Shown here one piece after another: positions 17,094 through 25,464 of a stretch of DNA of 64,000 bases. Numbering within the stretch: position 1 is the first letter of the stretch; every line of letters starts with the position of its first letter. The notes below the pieces were generated by a model. That model was given only the letters and a program-made list of their open reading frames with translations. It was not told where the DNA came from and searched no databases. A program made the translations under genes and the position numbers. This DNA comes from Nocardia vaccinii NBRC 15922 (GTDB lineage: Bacteria; Actinomycetota; Actinomycetes; Mycobacteriales; Mycobacteriaceae), in the NCBI RefSeq assembly GCF_001613305.1, contig NZ_BDCC01000028.1, positions 62,001-126,000 of the forward strand, in the 5' to 3' direction.

Positions 17094-17816
17094 ATGCGTT
17101 CCGTGCCGATCTCGCGCCGCACCCTCCTCGGATATGCCGCCGGTACCGTGGCCGGGGCCGCCACCGTCACCGCACTCGCACCTCCTGCCTCGGCCGAGCG
17201 GCCGGGCCTGGGCACGCTGGTCGACTATGCGGGCGGAGTCCCCTCGGCCGCGTCCATCCGCTCGGCCGGACATGCCGGTGCGATCCGGTACGTCTCGGAG
17301 CGGCGGCCGGGCGCGGAATGGATGGCGGGCAAACCGCTACGGGCCCGGGAAGTCGACGCGCTGCACGAGGCCGGGCTCACGGTCGTATCGAATTACCAGT
17401 ACGGCAAGGGCCCCACGGCGGATTGGCGCGGCGGCAGGGAGGCGGGCAAGCAGTGCGCCGGGCGCGGCCTGCATCTGCACGGCGCCGCCGGGGGCCCGGA
17501 CTCGGCGCCGATCTACGCCTCCATCGACGACAACCCCTCCGTGCTGGAATTCGCCCGGATGATCGCCCCCTACCTGGCCGGATGGCAATCGGTGATCGGC
17601 AACGATCGCCTCGGCGTCTACGCCAACGCCCCCACCATCGAACTCGCCCGCGTGTCCGGACTGGGAACGTACTTCTGGCAACACGATTGGGGCACCCCGG
17701 CCGGATTCGTCCACCCCGCAGCCAACCTGCACCAATTCCAGATCAACAAGTGCACCCTCGACAACATCAGCGTCGACCTGAACACCATCCTCACCAGGAA
17801 CTACGGCCAGTGGTGA
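17094..17816 (+). CDS. Tat-exported DUF1906 glycoside-hydrolase-like protein (Rv2525c-like)
   Basis: 240 residues, ATG at 17094 with CGAAGGAG upstream. Twin-arginine signal SRRTLLGYAAGT at the N-terminus, cleavage after PPASA. The rest is a DUF1906/Rv2525c-like barrel: GTLVDYAGGVPSAASIRSAG, VVSNYQYGKGPTADW, PIYASIDDNP with acidic residues in the position of glycosidase acids, and TYFWQHDWG. In mycobacteria Rv2525c is a Tat substrate that affects the cell wall. A role in peptidoglycan or arabinogalactan turnover is plausible. Single-gene unit. Confidence 0.85.
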   Translation: MRSVPISRRTLLGYAAGTVAGAATVTALAPPASAERPGLGTLVDYAGGVPSAASIRSAGHAGAIRYVSERRPGAEWMAGKPLRAREVDALHEAGLTVVSNYQYGKGPTADWRGGREAGKQCAGRGLHLHGAAGGPDSAPIYASIDDNPSVLEFARMIAPYLAGWQSVIGNDRLGVYANAPTIELARVSGLGTYFWQHDWGTPAGFVHPAANLHQFQINKCTLDNISVDLNTILTRNYGQW

Positions 17817-17858
17817 CCGAGGTCCCGCAACGGTTCGGCGGAAGCTGAAAATCCTGCC

Positions 17859-18275
17859 TCAGGTCTGGCAGTGGCAGGTGGGGTCTTTCGACAGGTCGGG
17901 CTCTTCGGCGACGACGCGGAGCGTCGGGCGCGCCTCGGGGGCTTCGCGGTCGCCCATCCAGGCCAGCAGTGACCAGCGGGAGATTCCGGACAGGACCGAC
18001 CCCAGACTGAAGAACGAGCCGATCGAGCCGACCGACAGCACCGATCCGACGCTACCGATGGACAGCACCGAATAGGCCGATCCGATGGACAGGATGGAGC
18101 GTTCGGAGCGGATCGACAGGATCGATCGATGCGAACGCGTGGAGAGCACCGATTTGTAGGACCGGCGGGACATGATCGAGCGCCCGGCGCGGCCGCGCCG
18201 GGTGAACTCCGGTTTCGCGCGGTCGGAATCGGAGGCGGACGATGCGGACCGTACGAGCTGATCGACAGTCGACAT
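17859..18275 (-). CDS. Protein with eight tandem Ser-rich nonapeptide repeats
   Basis: 138 residues, ATG at 18275. Residues 31-102 are eight tandem nonapeptides of the form x-x-S-[I/V]-L-S-x-[G/R]-S, for example HRSILSIRS, ERSILSIGS, AYSVLSIGS, VGSVLSVGS and IGSFFSLGS. The first copies carry Arg, Lys or Glu in the variable positions. The later ones become Gly/Val/Ile-rich and hydrophobic, ending in SLLAWMGD. The C-terminus is polar and ends CHCQT, a Cys pair. There is no signal peptide. The regular 9-residue period suggests a beta-solenoid or a Ser/Gly-lined membrane-inserting segment. I know no function. It lies between the DUF1906 gene and the terminator of the Rv1157c-like gene. Confidence 0.72.
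   Translation of the reverse strand: MSTVDQLVRSASSASDSDRAKPEFTRRGRAGRSIMSRRSYKSVLSTRSHRSILSIRSERSILSIGSAYSVLSIGSVGSVLSVGSIGSFFSLGSVLSGISRWSLLAWMGDREAPEARPTLRVVAEEPDLSKDPTCHCQT
17970..18185 (-). repeat. 27-bp tandem repeat array encoding the nonapeptides
   Basis: Eight 27-bp units in frame, with blocks such as GACAGCACCGA and GACAGGAT recurring on the forward strand. The units diverge more at third positions than in the Ser and Leu codons, which suggests the protein repeat is selected rather than a recent slippage product. Confidence 0.65.
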
Positions 18276-18323
18276 ATATGCGGTCTATCACAATTCGCAA
18301 GAGTTCTACGCTGTATCAAGACC

Positions 18324-18359
18324 AAAAAACCGGAGTGTCGCGCTGGGCGACACTCCGGT
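18324..18359 (-). terminator. Rho-independent terminator of the Rv1157c-like gene
   Basis: A perfect 13-bp stem (ACCGGAGTGTCGC at 18329-18341 with its complement at 18347-18359) and a 5-nt loop. On the reverse strand the stem is followed by a run of six T (18329-18324). This is the clearest intrinsic terminator in the window and ends the gene at 18400. Confidence 0.9.
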
Positions 18360-18399
18360 GTGATCTGGCGTCGAGCCCGTTGGACCGGGCCGAATGCGG

Positions 18400-19302
18400 T
18401 TATGCGTGCGGTGCGGCCGCCGGTGCCTTGGCCTGCGGCTGCGTGGCCTGCTGCGGCTTGACGTGGGTCTGCGCCTGCGGCTGCTTGGCCGGGGTCTCGG
18501 CCTGCGGCACGGAGGCCCGTGCCGCATTGGGGACGGTGAAGAACCCCAGGGTCGGCAGGAACGAGCAGGTGATCGGAGCCTTGTCGGCGGCGGGCTGCGT
18601 GGTCAGCGAACCGGAGACCACCGCGACGACCCGTCCCGAGCCGGTGTTGGCGATCGCGGACAGGGTGGCCGGTCCGCCGGGGTTGATGTGCGCGGCATCG
18701 GTCAGCGCCAGCGTGCCGCCCCGACCGCTGTCCAGGTTGATCCACTGCACCGTCATCGGTGTCTTCTGCTGCGGCGTAAGACCTTTGGTGCCCAGGGCGG
18801 TGAACACGAATCCGGTCTGGCCGGCCTTGGGGCCCGGGGGCGGCAGTTCGGCGGGGCCGGGTACGGCCAGTGCGGTGCCGACCGAATCCGAGCCCGGGCC
18901 GATGCAGTCCTTGCCGATGCTCGGGTAGAGGAACTGGGCGATGGTCGGCCCATTCTTGGGGATGTCGGGCCCGCCGCCGTTGCTACCGTCGAGGAAGGCG
19001 ATCAGCGCGCCGAGAGTCTGTTTGACCGACGGGGGCAGGCCCGAGGAATTGAGCGCCTGCTGTGCTTGGGCCAGGAGCGACTGCTGCGCCGGACTGGAGA
19101 CCTGCGTGGCCGCCGCGGCGCCGACGATGGCGGGCGCCAGTGAGACCAGCGCGTCCACCGGCACACCCTCCGGGACCAGCGGCGGATTCGCCTGGGTCTG
19201 CGCGGCCGGGGCGGCGATGGCGGTGGTCGAAGCGGTGAGGGCCGCGCCGGCCGCGAGGGCCAGCACCGACAATGCGAACCGCGTTCCTCTGATGCGAAGC
19301 AC
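18400..19302 (-). CDS. Secreted Ala/Pro-rich protein, Rv1157c-like
   Basis: 300 residues from GTG at 19302 (AAGGAC upstream on the reverse strand). Start chosen so that the signal peptide LRIRGTRFALSVLALAAGAA is at the very N-terminus, with cleavage near AIAAPA. The middle holds QFLYPSIGKDCIGPGSDSVG and a predicted small beta domain (MTVQWINLDSG ... ITCSFLPTLGFFTVPN) with two Cys. The C-terminal ~40 residues are a Gln/Ala/Pro/Lys-rich tail. It matches the conserved Ala/Pro-rich Rv1157c-Rv1158c proteins of mycobacteria in composition and in position next to pimE. Function unknown, probably cell-surface. Confidence 0.82.
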   Translation of the reverse strand: MLRIRGTRFALSVLALAAGAALTASTTAIAAPAAQTQANPPLVPEGVPVDALVSLAPAIVGAAAATQVSSPAQQSLLAQAQQALNSSGLPPSVKQTLGALIAFLDGSNGGGPDIPKNGPTIAQFLYPSIGKDCIGPGSDSVGTALAVPGPAELPPPGPKAGQTGFVFTALGTKGLTPQQKTPMTVQWINLDSGRGGTLALTDAAHINPGGPATLSAIANTGSGRVVAVVSGSLTTQPAADKAPITCSFLPTLGFFTVPNAARASVPQAETPAKQPQAQTHVKPQQATQPQAKAPAAAPHA

Positions 19303-19603
19303 TGGTGTAGCCGTCCTTAGCTCGGGTACGTCGAGATGCGATGCGAGGGCGCACCGCGTACGCCGTGCCACTCTAGGGAGTGAGCAGGGTGTTGTACAGC
19401 GCAGCCGCGATCTTCTGTTCAGCTAATGGCAAGTTATTCGGTACATGCTCGGAATATATCGCGTGACCAGTGGTGCTTATGGGATTGATGGGGCAAATGG
19501 TACCGGGCGTGTCACGGGTTCGCCGTGTCACGGGTTCGCGAAGTGTGGGGACGGTGTGATTAGTCTTGAGCCGGCCCGCCGACCCGACCGAAAGTTGTTC
19601 GCA

Positions 19604-20896
19604 GTGAACCCAGATCTCCGAACGGCGCCCAGCAGCAGTGCGGGGCTCGGAGAAATGTGGACCGCTCCTCGCGCCCGCCCGATCGCCGCATCGGTGCTGG
19701 GCCTGTCGGTTCTGGCGCGAATGTTGTGGATGTTGCTCTCGCCCAACGGAATGAATCTGGTCGACCTGCACGTCTACGTGTACGGGGCGGCCTCGCTGGG
19801 CAGCGGCCATCTCTACGACTTCACCTATGCGGACAAGACGCCGGATTTTCCGCTGCCGTTCACCTATCCGACCTTCGCGGCGGTGGTGTTCTGGCCGCTG
19901 CACTTCCTGCCGTTCACCGCGGTTGCCGTGGTGTGGCTGCTGCTGATCGCCGCGGCGCTGTACGCGGTGGTGCGCCTGGCCCTCGGTCTGATCCTGGGTG
20001 AGGCGGCACGTGAGAGTCGTTGGCGCACCGCGGCGCTGGGCTGGACCGCACTGGGACTGTGGCTCGAACCGGTGCGCACCACCATCGACTACGGCCAGGT
20101 CAACGTCTTCCTGATGCTCGCGGTGATGCTGGCGGCGCGATCCGCGCGCTGGTGGTGGTCCGGACTGCTGGTCGGCGTGGCCGCGGGCGTCAAGCTGACC
20201 CCGGCGATCACCGGGCTCTACTTCCTGACCCAGCGACGCTGGGCCGCCGCGGTGGCCTCGGCGGTGGCGTTCGCCGCGACGATCGGACTGAGTTACGCGC
20301 TCTCGCCAGGTGAGACGCGGACGTATTTCGGGCCGCTGGTCGGGGATGCGAACCGCATCGGGCCGGTGGGTTCGGTGTGGAACCAGTCACTGCGCGGGGC
20401 GCTGAGCCGCATCCTCGGACACGATGCGGGCGCACCCTGGCATCTGGCCGGACATCGAATTCCGTTCGGTCCCTGGTGGATCGCGTGGGTGGTGGTGGTC
20501 GTGGCGCTCGCGGCGCTGGCCTGGCGGGCGCTCGAACCGGACGATCGGATGGGTGCGCTGCTGGTGGTGCAGCTGCTCGGATTGATGGTGTCGCCGATCT
20601 CCTGGTCGCATCACTGGGTCTGGTTGCTGCCGCTGCTGTTGTGGCTCGCGTACGGGCCGTTGCGCGCGGCCGTGGGTGTCCGCGTGGTAGCGGGATATTG
20701 GCTGGTGAACGCCCTGATCGGGGTGCCGTGGGTGCTGTCGTTCGCGCAGCCCACGATCTGGAAGATCTCCCGGCCGGGGGCGCTGGCCTGGCTCGGCGCG
20801 GTGGACGTGATCGGTGTGCTGGGCTTCTACACGTGGCTGATCTGGACCCGGCGTGATCGGTTCCGGGTGAAATCCGGGGCCTACGTCACCGCGTAA
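19604..20896 (+). CDS. pimE: Polyprenol-phosphate mannose-dependent alpha-1,2-mannosyltransferase PimE
   Basis: About 430 residues. Start is uncertain: GTG 19604 is favoured because a -10-like TAGTCT lies at 19561-19566, while GTG 19556 and a longer frame from 19445 are alternatives. GT-C membrane enzyme (GT87-type) with some ten hydrophobic segments. The first extracytoplasmic loop carries NLVDLHVYVYGAASL, with the family's catalytic Asp, and LPFTYPTFAAVVFWPL; PISWSHHWVWLLPLLLW is a further hallmark. PimE adds the fifth mannose to phosphatidylinositol mannoside on the outer face of the membrane. It sits beside the Rv1157c-like gene and the pterin dehydratase, as in M. tuberculosis (Rv1159). 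Confidence 0.88.
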   Translation: MNPDLRTAPSSSAGLGEMWTAPRARPIAASVLGLSVLARMLWMLLSPNGMNLVDLHVYVYGAASLGSGHLYDFTYADKTPDFPLPFTYPTFAAVVFWPLHFLPFTAVAVVWLLLIAAALYAVVRLALGLILGEAARESRWRTAALGWTALGLWLEPVRTTIDYGQVNVFLMLAVMLAARSARWWWSGLLVGVAAGVKLTPAITGLYFLTQRRWAAAVASAVAFAATIGLSYALSPGETRTYFGPLVGDANRIGPVGSVWNQSLRGALSRILGHDAGAPWHLAGHRIPFGPWWIAWVVVVVALAALAWRALEPDDRMGALLVVQLLGLMVSPISWSHHWVWLLPLLLWLAYGPLRAAVGVRVVAGYWLVNALIGVPWVLSFAQPTIWKISRPGALAWLGAVDVIGVLGFYTWLIWTRRDRFRVKSGAYVTA

Positions 20897-20923
20897 TCCC
20901 TACGCCACCGCGCAGTCGCAGCG

Positions 20924-21217
20924 TCAATTCTGTTGTGCGAGTTGGTCGATCCGCTTCGCCAACGTCACGTCCAGCGCGGTGAGCCCACCGGCGGAATGGG
21001 TGGACAGGGTGAAGGTGACCTTGCGCCAGCGGATATCGATGTCGGGATGGTGATTCGCCTCCTCGGCCACGGCGGCGACCCGGTGGACCAGATCGATCCC
21101 GGCCGGGAACGACGACGCCTCGACGGTGCGGGTGATGTTGTCGCCGGTACGGGTCCAATCCGGCAGGTCCGCGAGTGCGGTGCGCAGTTCTTCCTCGGAG
21201 AGCAATGGAGTACCCAT
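20924..21217 (-). CDS. Pterin-4-alpha-carbinolamine dehydratase
   Basis: 97 residues from ATG at 21217 (an upstream extension is shadow-like). PHS/DCoH family: WTRTGDNITRTVEASSF, then AEEANHHPDIDIRWRKVTF, where the two His and the Pro-Asp belong to the active site, and a final THSAGGLTALDVTLAKRID. It dehydrates 4a-hydroxytetrahydropterins. It is the positional equivalent of Rv1159A, convergent with pimE. Confidence 0.93.
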   Translation of the reverse strand: MGTPLLSEEELRTALADLPDWTRTGDNITRTVEASSFPAGIDLVHRVAAVAEEANHHPDIDIRWRKVTFTLSTHSAGGLTALDVTLAKRIDQLAQQN

Positions 21218-21349
21218 ACCCCGGTTGTACCCCTCTCGATCCGCCTCGTGGGCCGATCGGATCAGGTCGAGGCGGGAGCCCTCACCTGATTTCGGTACGC
21301 TGTAGCCGGCCGCATGCCCGGTGAGTTGTCTCCACCTGTCTTGTACGGA

Positions 21350-21378
21350 CCCTCTACGGCGAGGGTTGGCCGGCAACC
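21350..21378 (+). promoter_or_regulatory. Two overlapping hairpins in the typA leader
   Basis: CCCTC (21350-21354 region) can pair with GAGGG (21361-21365), and GGTTG (21364-21368) can pair with CAACC (21374-21378). They share two G bases, so both cannot be fully formed together. They lie 27-55 nt before the start codon of typA. Confidence 0.3.
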
Positions 21379-21405
21379 ACTTCATTTTCAGCAGGAGGAA
21401 TCAAC

Positions 21406-23307
21406 GTGTCGTCTGTCGACTTCCGCAACGTCGCCATCGTGGCGCACGTCGACCACGGCAAGACGACGCTGGTCGACGCGATGCTGCGGCAGTCCGGCGC
21501 CTTCGCCGAACGCGCCGAGCTCGTGGACCGGGTCATGGACTCCGGTGACCTGGAGCGTGAGAAGGGCATCACGATCCTGGCGAAGAACACCGCGGTGCAC
21601 CGGCACAACGCCGATGGCAGCGTCACGGTGATCAACGTCATCGATACCCCCGGCCACGCCGACTTCGGCGGTGAGGTGGAGCGCGGGCTGTCCATGGTCG
21701 ACGGTGTCGTCCTGCTGGTCGACGCGTCCGAGGGCCCGCTGCCGCAGACGCGTTTCGTGCTGCGCAAGGCGCTGGCCGCCTCGCTGCCGGTGATCCTGGT
21801 GGTCAACAAGACCGACCGGCCCGACGCCCGGATCGAGGAGGTCGTCGAGGAGAGTCACGATCTGCTCCTGGATCTGGCCTCCGACCTGGACGACGAGGCG
21901 TCCGAGGCCGCCGAGCTGGCCCTGGACCTGCCGGTGCTCTACGCCTCGGGACGTGAGGGCAAGGCGTCCACCAGCCGTCCCGACAACGGCAACGCGCCCG
22001 ATGCGGAGAACCTCGACGAACTGTTCGAGGTCCTGATGAAGTGTGTGCCCGCGCCCAAGGGTGACCCGTCGGCCCCGCTGCAGGCGCATGTCACCAACCT
22101 GGACGCCTCGCCGTTCCTCGGCCGGATCGGGCTGGTCCGCATTCACAACGGCACCCTGCGCAAGGGCCAGAACGTCGCGTGGATGCACGGCGACGGCGTC
22201 AAGACCGTGAAGATCACCGAACTGCTGAAGACGATCGGCGTCGAGCGCACGCCCGGCGAGGAGGCCGTCGCGGGCGACATCGTGGCCATCGCCGGCATCC
22301 CGGAGATCATGATCGGCGACACCCTCGCCGATGTGGACAATCCGGTCGCCCTGCCGCGCATCACCGTCGACGAGCCCGCCATCTCGGTGACCATCGGCAC
22401 CAACACCTCACCGCTGGTCGGCCGCACGCAGGGCCACAAGCTGACCGCCCGCATGGTGAAGTCGCGGCTGGACCAGGAACTGGTCGGCAACGTCTCGCTG
22501 CGGGTGCTGGACATCGGCCGCCCGGACGCCTGGGAGGTGCAGGGCCGTGGTGAGCTGGCGCTGGCCATCCTGGTCGAGCAGATGCGCCGCGAGGGTTTCG
22601 AGCTGACCGTCGGCAAACCGCAGGTGGTCACCAAGCAGGTCGACGGCAAGGTGCACGAGCCGTTCGAGGAGCTGACCATCGACTGCCCCGACGAGTACTT
22701 GGGCGCGGTCACGCAGTTGCTGGCCGCTCGCAAGGGCAAGATGGTGCAGATGAGCAACCACTCCGCTGGGTGGGTGCGAATGGAGTTCATCGTTCCCTCG
22801 CGCGGCCTGATCGGTTTCCGCACCGACTTCCTGACCGAAACGCGCGGCACCGGCATCGCCAACGCCGTCTTCGACGGATACGCGCCGTGGGCCGGTGAGA
22901 TCCGCGCCCGGCACACCGGTTCGCTGGTGTCCGACCGCGCCGGTTCGGTGACCCCGTTCGCGATGATCCAGCTCGCCGACCGCGGCCAGTTCTTCGTGGA
23001 GCCGGGCGCGGACACCTACGAGGGCCACGTCGTCGGGATCAACCCGCGCGCGGAGGATCTCGACATCAACGTCACCCGGGAGAAGAAGCTGACCAATATG
23101 CGTTCGGCCACGGCCGACGTATTCGAGACCCTGGCCAAGCCGCTGCAGCTCGACCTCGAGGGCGCGATGGAATTCTGCGCCGCCGACGAGTGCGTCGAGG
23201 TGACCCCGGAGGTGGTGCGGGTGCGCAAGGTCATCCTCGGCGCCACCGAGCGGGGTCGCGAGGCCGCCCGCCGCAAGGCCCGCGACCGGGCGGCGCAGAA
23301 CGCCTGA
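21406..23307 (+). CDS. typA: Ribosome-associated translational GTPase TypA/BipA
   Basis: 633 residues from GTG at 21406 with AGGAGGAA upstream. G1 AHVDHGKTT (13-21), the G2 region in LEREKGITILAKNTA, G3 DTPGHADF, G4 NKTD. EF-G-like domains II, III and V follow, and a BipA-specific C-terminal domain with MVQMSNHSAGWVRMEFIVP and SRGLIGFRTDFLT. It acts in late 50S assembly and in growth under cold and other stress. Complete and of normal length. Same position as Rv1165. Confidence 0.98.
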   Translation: MSSVDFRNVAIVAHVDHGKTTLVDAMLRQSGAFAERAELVDRVMDSGDLEREKGITILAKNTAVHRHNADGSVTVINVIDTPGHADFGGEVERGLSMVDGVVLLVDASEGPLPQTRFVLRKALAASLPVILVVNKTDRPDARIEEVVEESHDLLLDLASDLDDEASEAAELALDLPVLYASGREGKASTSRPDNGNAPDAENLDELFEVLMKCVPAPKGDPSAPLQAHVTNLDASPFLGRIGLVRIHNGTLRKGQNVAWMHGDGVKTVKITELLKTIGVERTPGEEAVAGDIVAIAGIPEIMIGDTLADVDNPVALPRITVDEPAISVTIGTNTSPLVGRTQGHKLTARMVKSRLDQELVGNVSLRVLDIGRPDAWEVQGRGELALAILVEQMRREGFELTVGKPQVVTKQVDGKVHEPFEELTIDCPDEYLGAVTQLLAARKGKMVQMSNHSAGWVRMEFIVPSRGLIGFRTDFLTETRGTGIANAVFDGYAPWAGEIRARHTGSLVSDRAGSVTPFAMIQLADRGQFFVEPGADTYEGHVVGINPRAEDLDINVTREKKLTNMRSATADVFETLAKPLQLDLEGAMEFCAADECVEVTPEVVRVRKVILGATERGREAARRKARDRAAQNA

Positions 23308-23661
23308 CCGGACTTCTCGTTGGTCGTCACGAAGCGTAAAAACCTTGTCGCACAGTATCTTACGATGTGTGCGACAAGGACGTCCGAGACCCGCGTCATC
23401 CGGTGAGGTCGGATGTGTGCCTCTGGCGAGGCTTCCGGAAGCAGTGTCACCGGACCGGTCGGTGACGGCACCGGGGCCGAGTGGTGGAGTGATGCCGAGA
23501 GTGTGTAGAGGGATCGGACTGTGACCCGAGAAAAGCAGACGAAGCCCGAGTTCGCCCGGTTCCGCCCACCGTGGACAAGGCCGATATTCGGCCGCGGCCC
23601 TTCGGGGGCCGCGGCCCGCCGGAGCGGAACGGAGGCCGAAGACACTGTTACAGTGCCGAGC
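23308..23661. other. Intergenic region between typA and lpqW
   Basis: 354 bp with no gene of its own. It holds a strong inverted repeat at 23343-23379 and, just before lpqW, a -10-like TACAGT (23649-23654) that lies within a small perfect dyad, CACTGTTACAGTG (23643-23655). A frame running into lpqW from 23521 is open but rich in Arg/Gly/Pro and probably not translated. Confidence 0.5.
23343..23379. terminator. Hairpin after typA, probable terminator
   Basis: CCTTGTCGCACA (23343-23354) pairs perfectly with its complement at 23368-23379 (12 bp, 13-nt loop), 36 bp after the typA stop. No U-tract. It could instead be an operator, since the half-sites are long and the loop is AT-richer than the surroundings. 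Confidence 0.5.
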
Positions 23662-23664
23662 GTG

Positions 23665-25464
23665 ATGTCGGGGGCTTGCGCAAAGCGGCGTGCCACGGTG
23701 CTGCGGTGTGTTGTGGCGTTGGTGCTGGCGGCTTCGGTGACTCTGCTCGCCGGGTGTACGGCGAATCCGCCGCCGCCGATCGAGAGCACCGACAGTCCGA
23801 AGACGTTGCCCGCCACGCCGACCAAGACCACGGTGGTGGTGGCGGTGGACGATATCGGGATCGGGTTCAATCCGCATCTGCGGTCGAATCAGTCTCCGGC
23901 CACCGATGCGGTTGCCTCGATGGTGTTCCCGAGCCCGTTCCGGCCGGTGCCCTCACCCAGCACACCGGGTGCCACCGACTGGGTGCCCGACGGCGCGCTG
24001 ATGGTGTCGGCGGATGTGACGTCGCAGAATCCGTTCACCATCACCTACAAGATCCAGGATCAGGCGTCCTGGTCCGACGGGGCGCCGATCGCGGCGGAGG
24101 ATTTCCGTTATCTGTGGCAACAGATGATCACCCAACCGGGCGTGGTGGATCCGGCCGGTTATCGGATGATCACCGACGTGGGTTCCTCGCAGGGCGGTAA
24201 GACGGTGACCGTCACCATGAACGGCGCCTATCCGGCGTGGCGGAGTATGTTCACCGATCTGCTGCCTTCGCATCTGCTCAAGGACGCGCCCGGCGGATTC
24301 GAGCGGGCGCTGACCCTGGACCGCGGCCTGATCGACCAGAATCCGATCTCCGGCGGGCAGTTCCGGGTCAAACAGGCCGACGCCGGCCGCGAGGAGATCC
24401 TGCTCGAACGCAACGACCGGTACTGGGGCACACCGGCGGTGCCGGATCAGATCCAATTGCGCGGCGGCGGCACCACCGCTCAGGTGGCCGAATCGCTGCG
24501 CTCGGGCGACGCGCAGATGGCGCTGGTGCACGGCACCGGGGCGACGCAGGCGCAACTCGGCGCGGTGCCGTCGGTGCGGACCGCCACCATGCCGCAGGCC
24601 CGGGTGATGCAACTGGTGCTCAACGGTCGGACCGGTGATCTCAGCGACGTTCGGGTGCGGCGCGCGGTACTGGGGCTGGTGGATCCCGGACTGCTGGCCT
24701 CCGTCGGCGCGCAGACCGGCAGTTGGGTGGAACCGGCTCGGGCACAGATACTTTCGCCGTCGGATCCGGGGTACGTCCCGACCGAGCCGCCGCGCATGAG
24801 CGCAGATCAGGCGTTCGGGCTGCTGGCCGAGGCGGGTTTCGCGCGGGCGCCCGAGACGCCGCCCACCAATTCGACGACCTCGCCCGCCCCGCAGCCGCGA
24901 CAGGTCGCCAAGGACGGTAAGACCCTGACCATTCGGATCGGCGCGGTGGACAAGGATACGACCGCGCTCGCGGTCGCCAACACCGCCGCGGACCAATTGC
25001 GCAGTGCCGGAATCGATGCCAGCGTGCGCAACCTGCCCGCCGATGAGCTCTACGGCAAGGATCTGCTCGACGGCACCGTCGACGCGATCGTCGGCTGGGA
25101 GCAGGCCGGCGGCGATCCGGCGACGGTCCTGGCCTCGCGGTACGGCTGTCCCCCCGCGGTGCCGACCGGGCAGCCCGAGAGTTCGTCGTCGCAGGCCGAG
25201 GCGATCCGCAAGGCTCCGGGCAACGTGTCCGGGGTGTGTGATCCGACCCTGCAACCGCAGATCGACGCGGCCCTGCGCGGTATCGATTCGCCCAAGGCGA
25301 TCGCCGAGGCGGAGCCGAAGCTGTGGGGGCTCGGGACGGTGCTGCCGATCGTGCAGGACAACGGTGTCGCCGCGGCCGGGCCGCGGATGGACGGCGTATC
25401 GCTCAGCGGTTCGATCGAGGTGGGTATCTTCGGCGGCGCGGCGAACTGGCGGCGGTTGTCGTGA
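23665..25464 (+). CDS. lpqW: Lipoprotein LpqW, regulator of PIM/LAM biosynthesis
   Basis: 599 residues from ATG 23665 (GTG 23662 adds one residue and fits a leaderless mRNA 7 nt after TACAGT; the frame is open back to 23521). Signal peptide with lipobox LLAGC. The rest has the fold of an oligopeptide/nickel-type solute-binding protein (SBP_bac_5): PFTITYKIQDQASWSDGAPI, FRYLWQQMI, RNDRYWGTPAVPDQI. In mycobacteria LpqW does not import peptides but directs flux between polar PIMs and lipoarabinomannan, partly through PimE and the mannosyltransferase MptB. It overlaps mshB by 4 bp. Confidence 0.92.
   Translation: MSGACAKRRATVLRCVVALVLAASVTLLAGCTANPPPPIESTDSPKTLPATPTKTTVVVAVDDIGIGFNPHLRSNQSPATDAVASMVFPSPFRPVPSPSTPGATDWVPDGALMVSADVTSQNPFTITYKIQDQASWSDGAPIAAEDFRYLWQQMITQPGVVDPAGYRMITDVGSSQGGKTVTVTMNGAYPAWRSMFTDLLPSHLLKDAPGGFERALTLDRGLIDQNPISGGQFRVKQADAGREEILLERNDRYWGTPAVPDQIQLRGGGTTAQVAESLRSGDAQMALVHGTGATQAQLGAVPSVRTATMPQARVMQLVLNGRTGDLSDVRVRRAVLGLVDPGLLASVGAQTGSWVEPARAQILSPSDPGYVPTEPPRMSADQAFGLLAEAGFARAPETPPTNSTTSPAPQPRQVAKDGKTLTIRIGAVDKDTTALAVANTAADQLRSAGIDASVRNLPADELYGKDLLDGTVDAIVGWEQAGGDPATVLASRYGCPPAVPTGQPESSSSQAEAIRKAPGNVSGVCDPTLQPQIDAALRGIDSPKAIAEAEPKLWGLGTVLPIVQDNGVAAAGPRMDGVSLSGSIEVGIFGGAANWRRLS

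Noticed and set aside
17970..18185. CRISPR array or minisatellite
   Set aside because: The 27-bp periodicity is coding. Units lack identical repeats with unique spacers, and the frame and key codons are kept.
23521..23664. Longer N-terminus of LpqW
   Set aside because: Would put 48 charged residues before the signal peptide of a lipoprotein. The -10 element at 23649-23654 also argues for the later start.
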